From: Oxyruncus cristatus
Lineage: Eukaryota > Chordata > Aves > Passeriformes > Cotingidae
Direction: 5' to 3'
DNA length: 64,000 nt
Assembly: GCA_013399855.1 (NCBI GenBank)
Contig: VXAY01000767.1
Coordinates: forward strand, 180,110-244,109
In this document: positions 27,701-40,337 of the stretch, piece by piece
How positions within the stretch are numbered: the first letter of the stretch is position 1
Layout of the letters: each line of letters begins with the position of its first letter
Notes under the pieces: model-generated
What the model was told of the DNA's origin: nothing
Database searches by the model: none
What the model saw: only the letters and a program-made list of their open reading frames with translations
Made by a program: the position numbers and the translations under genes

Positions 27701-29001
27701 TGGAATTACAATTAGAAAATAATTACTTACATCATCCTATGTAAAATATTCAGTAAAACTAAGCTTCCCTATATATATTTTGTGTGCCTATGAGACTAGA
27801 AATAAGGATGCACAGCTTTGAGCTGCTGCACTGTGTGGATCACTGACTTTGAGCTAAATGAAGCAATGAATGAAAAGCAATTCTTGGGCTTCTGTTGTTT
27901 TCAAACTCAGCACACTGAATCAATTATACATTGCCAAAGGCTAAAGGCTCGTTAGTTGGGTAAAAGATAAGAAAAGCAAAGAGGAAAGATGAGTCATGGC
28001 AAAACGGCAGCAAATGTTACCATACTTGGACGAGTTATTGCTGTCCATGTGTTCTGCTGGTGCTCCAAGTGTATTTGGTTCTTCCAGAAAAGCTGCTGCT
28101 GAGCAGTCCTGGCTGCATGCAAGGTGAGATGGCATCAAATCGCCAAACATAAAATCGTGTGTGTCATCCCAGGCATCGGGGGAGCAGGTCTGAATCACAG
28201 GTTAGGAACTGAGGCTTCTTATTTCCTGGATTCGCTGTAACATCCTGATCGATGAGTTGTTAAGGAAAGCACTTCAGCACTACTTTGAGAGCTGGCAGTT
28301 GTGAGTCTTTCCAAACACCGGCAGCAAAATACAACTCCAACTGGAATTTGTCAAGAATTGTGCGCTTCCAGTGGGGGAAGCACTCCAGAGACCAACTTGC
28401 AATCCAACCCTGCTTGCTGTAGGGAAAAAATTAAGTGTTCAGCCTCTTTAGCTGACTGAACATTTGCTTGTGAGGAAGTGTATCACTTATTCTAGCCCCT
28501 GCCACGGTTCAGAAGTATATATGTTTATCTCTCAGGGGAAAAAAAAAAACCAAGAATTGAATAAGACTTTTATTTTTCCAGTATAATTTTCCCTTGCTAC
28601 CAGTTTTTAATTCGTTTCCAGCCTAAAGTCTTTTCTCTCATCCTTCACTGGGTTTAGTTTGCACACGAACGAAGTTCAGCTACTGAAGTACACGTTCGGT
28701 TCTCTGGGTTCTGTTGTTATTCAATCCCTTTATGTAATTGATTCCAAGTCCTTGGCTGAGTTTCTGGGAAGGCACTGCCTCATGAGCCAGAGGTTTCTGC
28801 TTGGCAATTTTTTGAGGATTTTATCTGTCAAGTGAAGTTGTAATCATGAAGAGAAGCAATTTCTGAGGTACTACTTCCATGAAGAAGCATGAAATTGGGC
28901 GTTGGGAAAAGCTATTATAGGTGTCTTTTTGTGATTTCAGAATGATTTAATTATGTTTTTCCACATAACTGAGAACTGAGCAAAGTAAATAAAGATGCCA
29001 G

Positions 29002-29076
29002 CTTTTTTTCCTTTTTTTTTTTTTCCTTTTGTTTTCCTTTTTCTTCCTTTTTTTTTTTTTTCTTTTTTTTCCCCCT
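29002..29076 (+). repeat. 75-bp polypyrimidine tract
   Basis: Seventy-five consecutive bases are C or T except one G at 29031. Long T runs are broken by CC pairs and the tract ends in CCCCCT. Such tracts can be low-complexity expansions, and long homopurine-homopyrimidine duplexes can form triplex (H-DNA) structures. It lies about 350 bp upstream of a CR1 coding fragment and has no credible exon directly downstream that it would serve as an acceptor tract. Confidence 0.85.
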
Positions 29077-29429
29077 GGCATCAGGAAAAGAAAATTAATA
29101 ATCTTTTGGCCTCTCTGGAATGTTTTAAAACTTCCACACCCTTCCCAGCTTGATTGCACCATTATATCTACAGCACTCCTTGAGGCAACAGAACAAAGAG
29201 AGGGTCTAAACTTATCATTTATCTCTGGAAACTGTCATTCCAGGAGAGGACTAAGATATCTTGGTGTGCCACATACAGGGAACATTCCCACTGTCATTCC
29301 CACTGCGGGGCTATCCTTGATTAAGGCACAGTTACTGGGCCATTGGACTGGACACGTGGCATAAATCCATGTGTGAAAACACACAGATTCCTTGCTTTAC
29401 ATTGTCTCATTGTCCAGGGGCTTCTACCC

Positions 29430-29675
29430 ATGTCATCTCTGAAACTCCACAGGGCACTTGTTGCCACGCTGGGAAAAACAGTGACAAGGGATGAGGAAAA
29501 GGGTGAGGTGCTTAATTCTTTCTTTCTCTCTGTCTTTAATAACAAGACCAGTTGTCCTCAGGGTACCCATCCCCTCAGTTGACAGACAGGGATGGGCTGC
29601 AGAATGAACCCCCCATAATCCACGGGGAAATCCAGTTGGACATACACAAGTCTAGGGGGCTGGATGGGTTTTTTC
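29430..29675 (+). repeat. CR1 LINE ORF2 fragment (linker between endonuclease and reverse transcriptase)
   Basis: Translation of the + strand gives TRDEEKGEVLNSFFLSVFNN, the conserved CR1-type motif of acidic residues followed by LNxFFxSVF found just before the reverse transcriptase domain. After a stop at 29580-29582 the similarity continues in another frame with LQNEPPIIHGE and then DIHKSRGLDGF, matching the family's following section that leads into the RT domain. The frame change and stop show that it is a dead copy. No RT catalytic motif is preserved. Upstream (29170-29430) and downstream (29690 on) I cannot follow the similarity, so the limits are approximate. The element is in the same orientation as LRP1B. 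Confidence 0.8.
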
Positions 29676-31240
29676 CTAGTTCATAGGTTACATGATGCTG
29701 TACAATAAATTCATATAAACTTCATATTGCCTAATGAAGACAGACTTTAAAACAGTAGGTTTTGAATGAGATGATCTTCCTGAGGAAATTACATGTTTCA
29801 GTCCTTGACAAGAGACTGTTTTAAGAGAGACACTGAACAGTGATGATGCCATACTATGAGCTGGCTTCCCATAAGTAGAACTGGAAAACATGTATAATGC
29901 TACAGTAAGTACGACTTCTTCCACTTAGAAGTCCTTGTTATCCAGTGATCAGATGAGCTGAGTGGAATTGTGTGTATGAGTTTGCGTCACTGGTGAACTT
30001 ACACTACTTATGGAGTGGGTAACTATTACAACCGAACACTGCAGGACTTCAATTATTAATTAATGGTTCCAGAGCACTCTGAGACTCCCTCAGTAGTTTT
30101 TAGTTAGAGGTTGCTGTATTAAAAAAAAAATGCTGAAAATTATTGTTTCTACGATTACTACTTAAAATGCCTTCAGTAAATGTTTAAGGACTGACAATTA
30201 GGTATGTTTTCATATACATGTATGTTTTTACAAAAAGAGTATAAAGCATTAATAAAAAAATAATGTTGCAAAGATTCAACAGCAGTGTGTTTGAGCCCAT
30301 TAAAAAATACCATAAGCAGAATGTGAAATAAGGCTGAGTATGTAAATAAATGAGTCAACAAGGTCATTGAATACTTGATGGTCAAAGTGATGTTTAAGAA
30401 GTTGAAGATGTTGTTTCATCAGAGAGAAAGTTTATGTATTCCCTCTTCTAAAATTACTCTTTCAGACAGAAGTCTCTGTTACTTAATCTGCTTGACCTCA
30501 CACCAAAGCTAACGAGGAGCACTTGTACAGCCCATTACAATGTCCAGACATTCCCGTTGCTTTCAGTTTTAAGCAATAACCCATGCAAGAACTAGATGAG
30601 TGTGGCCTATCCGTCCTGTCTGTGTGCTATTTCTCCTCCTCTTGCTACTTTTCACATCCAAAAGTTAACTGTACAGTCTGACAACAGCATGTGCATGATA
30701 ACATGGAACATCTCCATATGGGAGCTTACCTCTGTGTGCCTGTTAATTATGAAATTTCAAACCCTCCTTTTCCTTCATTTGTTGAACGTGGTATTCATTT
30801 CCCATCCCTGGTGTGTGACTCTGCTTTTTGTTGAATTGAGAGACAAGAGCTGGCTCTATTTGTGGCCTAGGTATGTAGCTGACTAGTGCAATAGTCTCGA
30901 AGGTGACATGCTGAGGAAGCGGAGATTTACTGTGCAAGGATAAACAGCACCCTGTGTCCTGCCGGCTGTGTGACTGCTGAAGGGAAATTAGGGGTTAGAA
31001 GAGAGCTGGGAGGGGGAGGCAAAGGCAGCTTTTACAGGGGGCAGTCGCTGCCCAGTCTGCCTTCCCATCACCAGGGGAGGGGAGAGGAAGGGGAAGCTCT
31101 TCCCCAGCTCTCCATTTGACCTTACTCTCCTTCCATTGCTACCTGCCCTCTGCAGATGATATTTAATTCTGCTTCTTCCCTGCTGTACCTTTCAGGATGG
31201 AGGGGTGGGAGCAGGTCTTGGCAAGAAAGGGACAGCCTGT

Positions 31241-31452
31241 AGGATCCAAAGAATCCCTGAGGTTGGCAGGGACCTCTGGAGGCCATCTAAGTGATGAACA
31301 CTCTGCTGAAAAGAGGGTCACCAAGTTTCCCAGAGCCATGTCCCGTCATGTTCTGAGTACCTTCAAGGATAGACAACTTGTCTGGGCAACCTGGTCCAGT
31401 GTTTAGCCACCCCTTCAGTGAACAAGTGTTTTCTTAAGCCCGTATGGGAACC
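31241..31452 (-). repeat. CR1 LINE 3' region, antisense copy
   Basis: The + strand shows the reverse complement of a CR1 3' region: AATCCCTGAGGTTGGCAGGG, ACCTCTGGAGGCCATCTAAG, a segment on the pattern AGGGTCACC to CCATGTCC, then TCTGGGCAACCTGGTCCAGT and TTTCTTAAGCC. This is the subfamily pattern with 'dissolved' spacing relative to the copies at 38077 and 63812, so it is probably a different and older CR1 lineage. It is 5'-truncated at about 31452. Confidence 0.8.
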
Positions 31453-34400
31453 CTAGAAAGATTTTTTGGTGTGAGGGTATTTGTGTTCATACCTCTGATA
31501 AAGTGCAAGTCTTAGTGAGGGGACAACCCAGGAGAGAGGACCTGCCTCATCAGGGACAGATTCCTCTAACATATTTAGATTTTCAGAGCTTCTCTTGAGA
31601 GGCTTCCTAACATCCTTTACCTCCACAAAACGTTCCTGATCATTTTTCACTCCAGATCTTGCTCTTTTTCTGCCACCAAATTACTGCTTTGGTCTCCAAG
31701 CATTCCTCAGGCACATTTACTTATAAGGCTTAGAAATCATGAGCTATTTCTGGAAATACATTTTATGTAACAAGGTCCAGACTGCTAAGAAGCCCAGGTG
31801 ATCTGCTCTTGTTCACTTCTGGACTTCTCTGCAGTTTATCCATTCTACCAGTTGTTATCACCATGTACACATTTATTTACCCCTACTTTTATTTCTGGGT
31901 TATTAATAGATGTAGTAGTATTGTCAGGTTTCATATCTCATTAGACACACTTAATTCAGTGATTATTCTCTGTACCTCAGAAAACATATGTTCAATACTG
32001 TGAAAATACCTAAAACTATAAACTGCTTTATATAAAATAAATGTGTATTCTTCTCATATGAAGGATAACTATTCTTTTAAATATGTATCTTGTATCCAGA
32101 TTAAACACCTGATAAATTACTCTCTTCAGTCATAAAATCACTTATCCAGTTTGTATTTTCCCATGTGAACTTTTCTTTAGCTTATGCTTCTGTATGGCAG
32201 CCAAGGTATAACTAAAACAGCAAAAGGTCAGAATAATGAACCATTTCCACAGGTGAAGCTAATATTTCACTACATGACTCCTACCTGCTGATCTCATCTT
32301 TTAAAGTGTTTTGTGATGCTATGTTTGAAGAACACCACACAACACAAATTGTTTTGAAGCTCAGCCAAATATTGTAGGTCACGATTTAGGCAGGAAGAAA
32401 TTTCAATAGTACATCCTTGAAAAATAAATTTATCCATGAACTGCATAGGGAGATACTGTTGGGTAATATTTTGAAGATGGATATGCTCATATCTGAAAGG
32501 AAGAGCTGAATGGGGTGTGGTTTTGGAGGATTCTATTTGCTTATTTAAGCTTTGATTTTTTCCTGCAGCATTCCTTCTTCTCTGTTACTCCATTATGTTA
32601 GAAGTGAAAGAAAAAATTCTCTCTTTTCAAGATAATATCTTGTTACTCACAAGCAACCTGAACTTTACTCAGCAAGATGTGCCCATTTTCCCTGAACAGT
32701 AATCACAGTAAGACAATTCTGGTTTTGAGTGGAATGACAAGCAGATTGAACAAGATATGTAATTTTCTTGTAATCATAAAATGGACAAATACATTGTAAT
32801 GTCTATTTAAAATATTAAATTAAGTTGCTCAGCAGCTGATTGCCAACACATAGACAGTGATGGGTAGAAAGATACAATAAAGGGTTGGGATACATCAGGT
32901 AGAGCTTGTGAAGTACAATCCACATGCCAGCATGCTCAGGAGCATTCCCCTTGAGCAGACACCTGCTCTATTCCAAAAAAACCTTTCTCTATGGCTTGGA
33001 GCTGTGGACCAAGGTTTCCCACCGTGGAAACACCCGTTGGTGGGGATGAGCTCTGACAATGTGTAGTTAAGGCCACTTTTTCTTATGACAAAAAGCTGGT
33101 TGCTCAGCTTTTACCTGACAGTGTTGTTCTCATAGCAATTGCTTAGGAAGTGATCCCTGGGGCTACCCAGGTGTGCTTTCAGCCTGGGGAGTGTTCACAC
33201 GTCTTGGCCCTCCAACCACAGACATCACCGGTCGTTCCATCAGGAGTCCTCACGTTGAATCAATACTGTTGGGGAAAAAAGGGTTTTGTGGGCCCAGAGA
33301 GTGCACATTACAGTATGGCTCAATTGCCTGATGATTATAGTAATGAAAAGGTGTGGAAATACAGCTATCTATTAATACATTTTATCCAGTAACTATTTTA
33401 TGGAACATTCAGGAGCAGCCTGGTACCCAGGACAAAACACCATTCACAAGCATCTTTTCTCTGCTTCTGTCCTAGAAATATTACTGTAACACTCCAGCCT
33501 CAGAGAGAGTTTCTGCATTCAGGAGTTAAAGGAAATGGAGTTACCCAACAGCAGTCACAGCTTATACCTCTAAGCTCTGTGAAGGAAAAGCCTTGTGGTT
33601 ATACCTAGGACTTAAAATGTGCTTTGGCTTGCTGTAGGAGTTCAGGATGCAGAGTTTTAAGTTTTCTTTCTGGGTTCTGGTTAGCCAGTCTCTGAATTAT
33701 GCAGAAATCCTGTGCTGGCTGTCAGATCCTGGGGCTGGGCAGTTGGGAGCTGCCTGCAGACCCTATCTGGAAATGTCTGAGTCTTTAACATATCTCAGTT
33801 TTAGCTTATTTTTCTAAGTGGATGGTTTATTTTAGGAGCTAGTAAAAAATCATTTGGCATGTGTTTTCCAAGGACTCCTGGCCATGAGTTGGGAAGCAGC
33901 AGTGACTTGGATAGTGTGAGGAGGCAGAGGCTGCAGCTTGACCTGGGCCAGCCATGGCAAACCCAAAATAGGTGGAGGACGTTCATCTAAGCACTTGTCT
34001 AACAGCAAAAAACAATCTTTTTTTTTTCTTGCCTAAGTTGTTGTTTCCCTCCTTTCTCATTGATTTAAGTGAAATGGTGGACATCTGTCATATATTGCAT
34101 GCTCTTTTTTAAATTTGACTCCTACTGCTTCTCTGCTGAATTGGACCGAGGTGACCCATGCAGGACTATAATGTCATGAACTCTCTGATTTCCATTCTCT
34201 TTTTCAGGGTTGTATCTGCCATGACAAAGTTATGAGCTGAGGTGTCTGAAAAAGTTCTTTTCAGTTTTGTCTTTCTTTTTTTATGGTATGATAATCAAAA
34301 CTAATAAAATGACCATCAAATGTAAGATAAAAACATGCTGCATTATTTCAACACAGCAATTGAATTCTATCAATCAAGCCAACCTTTTCTGCCAGAGAAG

Positions 34401-35840
34401 CAAACTATAGAGCTTTATATTGTGTCTCTAACATCAACAATAACAAGCAAACAAAAACCTAAGTGTAGATTACATTAAAGAGTCTAATCTGTAAAAGGAT
34501 TGTACTTCAAAAACTCAGAACATGAACCAGAAAAGAAAAATAAGGCTTACAGCATATGTGTGATAAGAATAGTCTAGACATCAGTGTATGAATATTGAAT
34601 CAGAAAAACTGAATAACACAGCGATAAGATCAAGGAAATTTATGAAACACAAAGCTGCCAAAAAGAATACGAATATTTAAGAGAAAAAAAAAAAAGCATA
34701 TGCATGGAGTAAAATTAGAAGATTAGTTCAGTAACAAGCTCCCCTAAGTTCTCCTTTGGGAGTGTTTCATAGACAAGGGAAAAAAAAGATTAATCTTAGT
34801 TCCATAATGAAAAATTATGTTTTAAGCACAACATAGTGTGTTGCTTGAGGAATATGGAAGATGGAACCTCCTGGGCCACGAAAATGGTTTCTGGTATTCC
34901 AGAGGCTTTTCCATATGCTATTTTTTTGTAGAACTATCATGATCTGTGTCAAAACCATGTACCTATTTTCTGTCCCTGTTGTTCCCATTCAAAGAGGAGT
35001 TTCAGAACCTGATTACAGTAATAGCTAAGAACCTTCTCATTTTCAGCCAGAATTTATTAATGGGCAATTTATACTCATTTGTACTTCTGCCAATAGCCCT
35101 TTAGCTTAAATTGTCTCTTTCCCCGCTGTTGATCCTCTGATATATTCATAGACAGCACTCATAATTCCTCTTCATTTTCGTCTCCTGGCACTAATCAACA
35201 CAAAAACTTGCAGTTCCCTTTCAGATTGCAGCTCTCCATTCCCCTGCTAATCCCTGAGGCTGTTCTCTGAGTGTGCTCAAATCTGAGTCCATCCCCCAGA
35301 TATCCATCAGGGTGTGCAGAGCTCCAGGCAGCTGCCTCCTGGAAGGGAAGCGCTCACCAGCATCCTGTGCCTTGACATCCACACTTTCTCCATGGGAAAT
35401 ACTTATCCCAACGCTCTCAGTGATGCGTTTCCCTTTTTTCCCGGGCAGCATTGCACTGGTAGCTCACAGTCACTCTCTGATGAACTATTTGACAAGGATC
35501 CTTTGTTGTTTCAAATTGTAAAGCCCTGAAGTGACAACAGAAGCTCTCCTGTTATTCCCGTGCTATATCATCTTGCACTTCCAACTAGTAAACTTCAACC
35601 AATTTCTTCTATTTACAACAGCTCTGTATTATTTCAGATTATCAACATTACCTAATCAGTAAATTTTAATTCGGAGTAATAAAATATTGTTGGTACTTTC
35701 CGGTATATGTTGCCATTACAAAAAGAGTAGGACAGGACTTACACATTACAGATGTACCTATGAAACATAATTGCCAAAAGGCTTTATTATCATACAAGTG
35801 GCTCAGGAATAGTGGCATTTTGCTGCATGTGCTTTCATAT

Positions 35841-36003
35841 AATCATACAGAATCACAAAATCTGAGAAGGGTTTGGGTTGGAAGGGACCTTAAAGATCAC
35901 ATTGTTCCAACCCACCCCACCCCTCCATGGGCAGGGACACCTTGCACTAGATGAGTTTGCTCAGGGCCCCTGAGCAGTAGAGCCCCCAGACAACCTGGCC
36001 TTG
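35841..36003 (-). repeat. CR1 LINE 3'-end fragment, antisense copy
   Basis: The + strand reads AATCATACAGAATCACAAAA, then GGTTTGGGTTGGAAGGGACC, TTAAAGATCA, and CATGGGCAGGGACACCTTGC, which is the antisense of a CR1 3' end including the remains of its terminal octamer repeats. The match weakens after AACCTGGCCTTGG near 36003, where the copy appears truncated or disrupted. Confidence 0.85.
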
Positions 36004-37401
36004 GTTGTCTTTCCTGAGAGGAAAGACAAAAAACCCCAGGTGTACTGGCAAATCTGTTCTATTGTTCGACAATGCCCAAGAGCCAAAAAAAAAAAAGTTT
36101 TCAGCATTAAGAAACTGCAAGCTGAACTGCTTTTCCTCTTAATAGAAACAGCCAAAACATCTGAGCATGAGAACCTGGTGTGAACCTATTGTGAACCTCA
36201 TGTCAGCTCAGGAGGAACTGACAAAAAGGATAGTCAGATCAATTGCTTAAAACCTTTCATTAAAAAACCATTCAAGAGAAGGTAGTTCCTTACATCATTC
36301 ATCTTGAATGAACTATGATAAGCAGTGTATTTCATTGAACACAGAAGGAATAAATGAAGCCAGGATTTTATTACTGTGAATTCCTGTGGGAGCAGTTTGT
36401 CCAGGAAGCTTACAGCTCCTCTGAGTCACTGTCAAAGGTGCATCACTTCAGGGGGATGAGATCAGCAGCATCTTTGCCTGATTGACTACTCTCCCATGGG
36501 ACTGGATGCCTCGGAGTTAGAGGAATATGAAAGTCAGAAAGCATAAGAGTGACATGGGTGCCTTTGAGAAAGCAGGGTGGCTTTTGTGGTAGATGCGTAG
36601 CACAACTTTAGAGAGGCTCATTCATGGGGATGTAGGGAAGTAAAAAATGCTGCCCTTCATGTCTCCTGTGGAAGAAAAAAAAACACAGAACAAAATGACC
36701 TAAATCAGAGCTGGATGAATTGTCACTGCTCCCTGGGCTTGGAGAAAATAGATCATCCGAAAGGCACTCACAGCTACTTCTGCTGCCCTGTATTTCTGCA
36801 AATCTCAAGGCTTGCTCTGCAGCTCCTTGTCTTGAACTGTGGGTCTGCTTGAGAGCTATAAAGCTCTCTCCTGTTGTTTTCTTCAGTGCAGCTTCTTCCT
36901 TTAAATCTTGCAGCAGAAATACCTTGCTTTGACAAATTCAGAGGTTTCTGTGGCTGTGATAAAAGCTCAGTGATGCTCATTCCTCACTGCCTGTGTACTT
37001 TGTAAACCATTTGTCGTCGAGAAAGGGAGACCAAAGTGAGTGCGGAATTTTAGAAAGGACAAGAAATGACAGTCCCTGGCTTTTATCTCTTTAAGTGTCC
37101 TATATGGAGCTTTAAAAATATCAGTGTTCTGCTTCATGATTTTTCTTTGCCTCCTTACTTCCCAAGAAACCTGTTACAAATCTAACCAATCCATAAATGT
37201 ATACACTGTTCTTCCACAGCATGTCCTTCAATATTTCAAACATTGCCAGAGGCAAGCAAACTTCTGTTTTCTTCCAAAGGTTTTCAGGATCAGTATTACA
37301 GCTAGTAAAACAGAAAATAGATTTGCTATTTTACTATTTAATTTTCTATTTATTAAAGGCACTTGGCAGCTGCCTTAATAACATGGCCTAAATTCTGGTT
37401 A

Positions 37402-37463
37402 GCCCTGAAGTGGTCAGGCAGTTGGACTAGATGATCATTGTAGGGCCCTTCCAAATGAAATAG
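37402..37463 (+). repeat. CR1 LINE 3'-end fragment, sense orientation
   Basis: The + strand carries GAAGTGGTCAGGCAGTTGGA, then CTAGATGATCATTGTAGGGC and CCTTCCAAATGAAATAG, the typical last 60 bp of a CR1 element. It runs directly into the TTCTA array at 37464, which is the natural position of the CR1 terminal repeat. Severe 5' truncation is typical of the family. Confidence 0.85.
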
Positions 37464-37535
37464 TTCTATTCTATTCTATTCTATTCTATTCTATTCTATT
37501 CTATTCTATTCTATTCTATTCTATTCTATTCTATT
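37464..37535. repeat. TTCTA pentanucleotide array at a CR1 3' terminus
   Basis: About 14 perfect TTCTA units run for 72 bp and end in a T run. The array begins exactly where the CR1 3'-terminal microsatellite would begin, so it most likely grew by slippage from the element's own ATTCT-containing tail after insertion. High purity predicts length polymorphism. Confidence 0.95.
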
Positions 37536-38076
37536 TTTTTTTACCCTCTACATTATATTTTTTGATTTTCCACTTGAGGATTCCCCTGCAGAACAGTAAC
37601 GGAGCAAAAATATTCTGGGGCCCAAAGGTGACACAGGCAATAAAAAAGCAATATACAGTTGAAATAATCTGATGAAAAATGTGTGTGTGTAGGGGAGATG
37701 TTATTTTGCAGTCAGAAACATATGGCAGCCAACAGTGCTTCTTAAATGGTTTTGTGGGGATGTCTGGTGGATTTGAAGAATTCCTGGCTGGCTGCTGTTA
37801 ACCTCCAGTTAGAATCAGTGTTACAGGCAAGTGATAGCTTGATTTTTTCTCAAGATGGCTAAAATGAGAGAAGATATTTTGGTTTTCTCTCTATTCTTGA
37901 TAGTGGACCATGAAACATGTCTTTTGAGATAAAAAATTTGTAATGATTTTGTTAATTAGTCAACAGGATCAGAGAGTATTCACAAAAAACTGAATCTTAG
38001 GACTTGTGTAAGAAAAGGAGGTATGAGTAGAAGACCTCCTCAGACAAGCCCTGTTTTATCCACAGCACTTCAGCTG

Positions 38077-38366
38077 TCATAGAATCCTAGAAGGGTTTGG
38101 GTTGGAAATGACCCTAAAGATCATCTAATTTCACTCCCTGCCATGGGCAGGGACACCTTCCACCATCCCAGGTTGTCCAAGGCTTGTCCAACCTGACCTT
38201 GAACACTTGCAGGGATGGGGCAGCCATAGCTTCTCTGGGCAAGGTGTGCCAGGGCCTCACCATCCTCACAGGGAAGAATTTCTTCCCAACATCTAATCTA
38301 AACCTGTCCTCTTTCAGTTTAAAGCTATTCCCCTTGTCCCATAACTACATGCCCTTGTCAAAGTAT
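38077..38366 (-). repeat. CR1 LINE 3' region, antisense copy
   Basis: This is one of the two clearest CR1 copies in the window. The + strand reads TCATAGAATCCTAGAAGGGT, TTGGGTTGGAAATGACCCTA, CCATGGGCAGGGACACCTTC, AACCTGACCTTGAACACTTG, CAGGGATGGGGCAGCCATAG, TTCTCTGGGCAA and on to CCCCTTGTCCCATAACTACA. It lies in minus orientation and breaks off near 38366, so it retains about the last 290 bp of the element. Its 3' end faces the 3' end of the sense CR1 at 37402-37535, giving a tail-to-tail pair about 540 bp apart. Confidence 0.92.
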
Positions 38367-40337
38367 TTTTTTAAACTTACTGTAAGGGAAATGCAACCAT
38401 TTTGTTGTTAAAAGCCACTCACATGATACTGCAATAGTTTTAAATTGATGGATTGCAACAGTTTTTGTGAAAAATGTGGGCAAATAGACTGTTATTTATT
38501 AATTTTCCTCAATGGATCTCACTTGCAAATTTATTGTTGCTGTTCTCCAGCTTTAGTGGTTGTGTGCAGGTCCCACTCTCCCGGTTTAAGCTGCTGGCTG
38601 TCTGCATCCATCGTGGAAAGACTGCAAACAAGCCAAGTCCCGTTTGTGAGTCGAATAGTTCTCATCCAGTAAGAGCTTCTGACTGTACAGCATCAGACAA
38701 ATATTTGAGGAAGAAAATTATAGGTTGTAAAGTATTGTTGATCCACGTTGGCTTAGGAAATGAAACATATATGTTGATTTTGTTCGGATAGACGTTAAAT
38801 AAACAGACAAAATAAAATAAACCTCATCTGGCTCCAGCTCCACATCTCAGCATGAGGTCCCATTTCAGGGTGCCTTTAGGGAAGTTCCCTGGTTTACTTT
38901 CTGTGTGGGTCTTGTTCTTGGAAAGGTATGGATTTAGGGACTGGACTAGGGACAGGAAACTAACAAAGCCAGCTACGGCCAGAAAATACATTATCTTCCT
39001 ATGCACAGGGGCACAAAAGGCTGAGAAATATACCACAAACCACTGGGAAAATGGGCATGTGTAGACAGTGTGTGGTTTATCAACCTCTAGGCAGTCTGTA
39101 GGTTGTGTGATGCACAGAATCGTAAGGAATGCCCTGAGATAATTGTGTGAAACCATATTCTTTTTAGAATATTTGCATTATAGTAAGTAGTAACTTTGGG
39201 TGCGAGCCACATCCACTTTTCTCACAAAATTTCAGCTTTATTTTGACAGCAGTTGTTCCAGAATGGAAGCTCCAGGGCTCAGATGCTTACGCAAACTCTT
39301 CCTCATATTCATGTTCATTCTACTCCCAAGTAGAACTTGATGAATAATGATCAGACAGATTAAAACTGTCCACATCTTAAAATACAGATTTCTCTTTTTC
39401 CTTAGGTCATAGCCAACCCTGTAGCAGAAACTTTCTCTGTCCATTTGCAGGTTATTTTCTGATACATCTGCATACAGGTTTGAAAAATATCCTCAGAGCA
39501 ACTCCTTGAGCTGTTTTACTCAATTCTTTTCTCATTTTCTTGGAGGGAAGAATAATGTTCATTAAAATACTGGGCTTTTTTATCAGCAAAATTATTGAAA
39601 TGTGTGAGAAAGCTCGGGGCTGAGAAGTGTTGGAGGGGGTTTTGTTTGGTTTTCTGCTGTTTCATGCTGGAAAACATTACAGTCTATATTTCTCCAATAT
39701 TTCTTCAGTTTGTTAGCATCATGCCTCGTGCTGATGATGTGTGTTTAAGCAGTAGGTTCTAGGAGGGACGTCAGCAGTAGTGACATAAATAATGTCCACG
39801 GTTTATCCAGCATTACATGTCCAACGTTGTGTTACTGAGGCAGAATGTATTCCCATTGATTGCTGTGAAGGTTTTGTGTGTGTCAGTAAATCAAAGCAAG
39901 CTTTAAAAAGTTAGAAAATCAATTGATATGAGGAATAGGAAAGACAGAGATCTTGAAACCTTTCTCATAACCTGGGCTGGTTTTTATAATTAAAATCTGA
40001 CCATTTCAGCATTGGTGGTTTTTTTCTATTCCAAATCATTGCTTTGACTGAAAATGACTGATGTGCAAGCATGGATGTTTAAGCAGAGCAACAGTAAACC
40101 TCGATAATAAGCTTGTGAGCAACTTCTGATAGAAATAAAATGCTCATTTTAATTTATTAACTTGCTGAAATGCAATTTTCATAACGAGCATTTTACAATG
40201 TATGTGTGTTATATTTTCAGCTAATATGAATGGTGGTAGTGCACTTATGTGTATATATATGTATATAAATTTCTTAAGTTTGCAATGTAGGAATAATCAA
40301 AATATTTAGTAACATTTTTCTCTATTATTATTTACAG

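Larger units (their letters stand above)
1..40337 (+). other. LRP1B: Long LRP1B intron upstream of the EGF1 exon (3' part)
   Basis: This 40-kb stretch shows no exon that I can support. It ends at the acceptor tract TATTTACAG before 40338, preceded by a T-rich stretch. Open reading frames in it are short, lack recognisable domains and look random. It holds CR1 fragments (9929-9985, 24672-24741, 29430-29675, 31241-31452, 35841-36003, 37402-37463, 38077-38366), a TAGA microsatellite (22881-22972), compound trinucleotide repeats (18520-18573), a TTCTA array (37464-37535), long T and A runs, a G-rich tract (12864-12926) and a polypyrimidine tract (29002-29076). Blocks at about 640-1060, 14030-14330 and 16130-16380 look less decayed and may be conserved non-coding sequence. 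The rest is plain AT-rich sequence in which I see nothing specific. Calling it one intron assumes that no unrecognised gene is nested inside. Confidence 0.75.

Noticed and set aside
39110..39145. Possible further CR1 fragment (CACAGAATCGTAAGGAATGC)
   Set aside because: Only about 20 bp resemble the CR1 terminus and no further landmark follows; chance similarity cannot be excluded.
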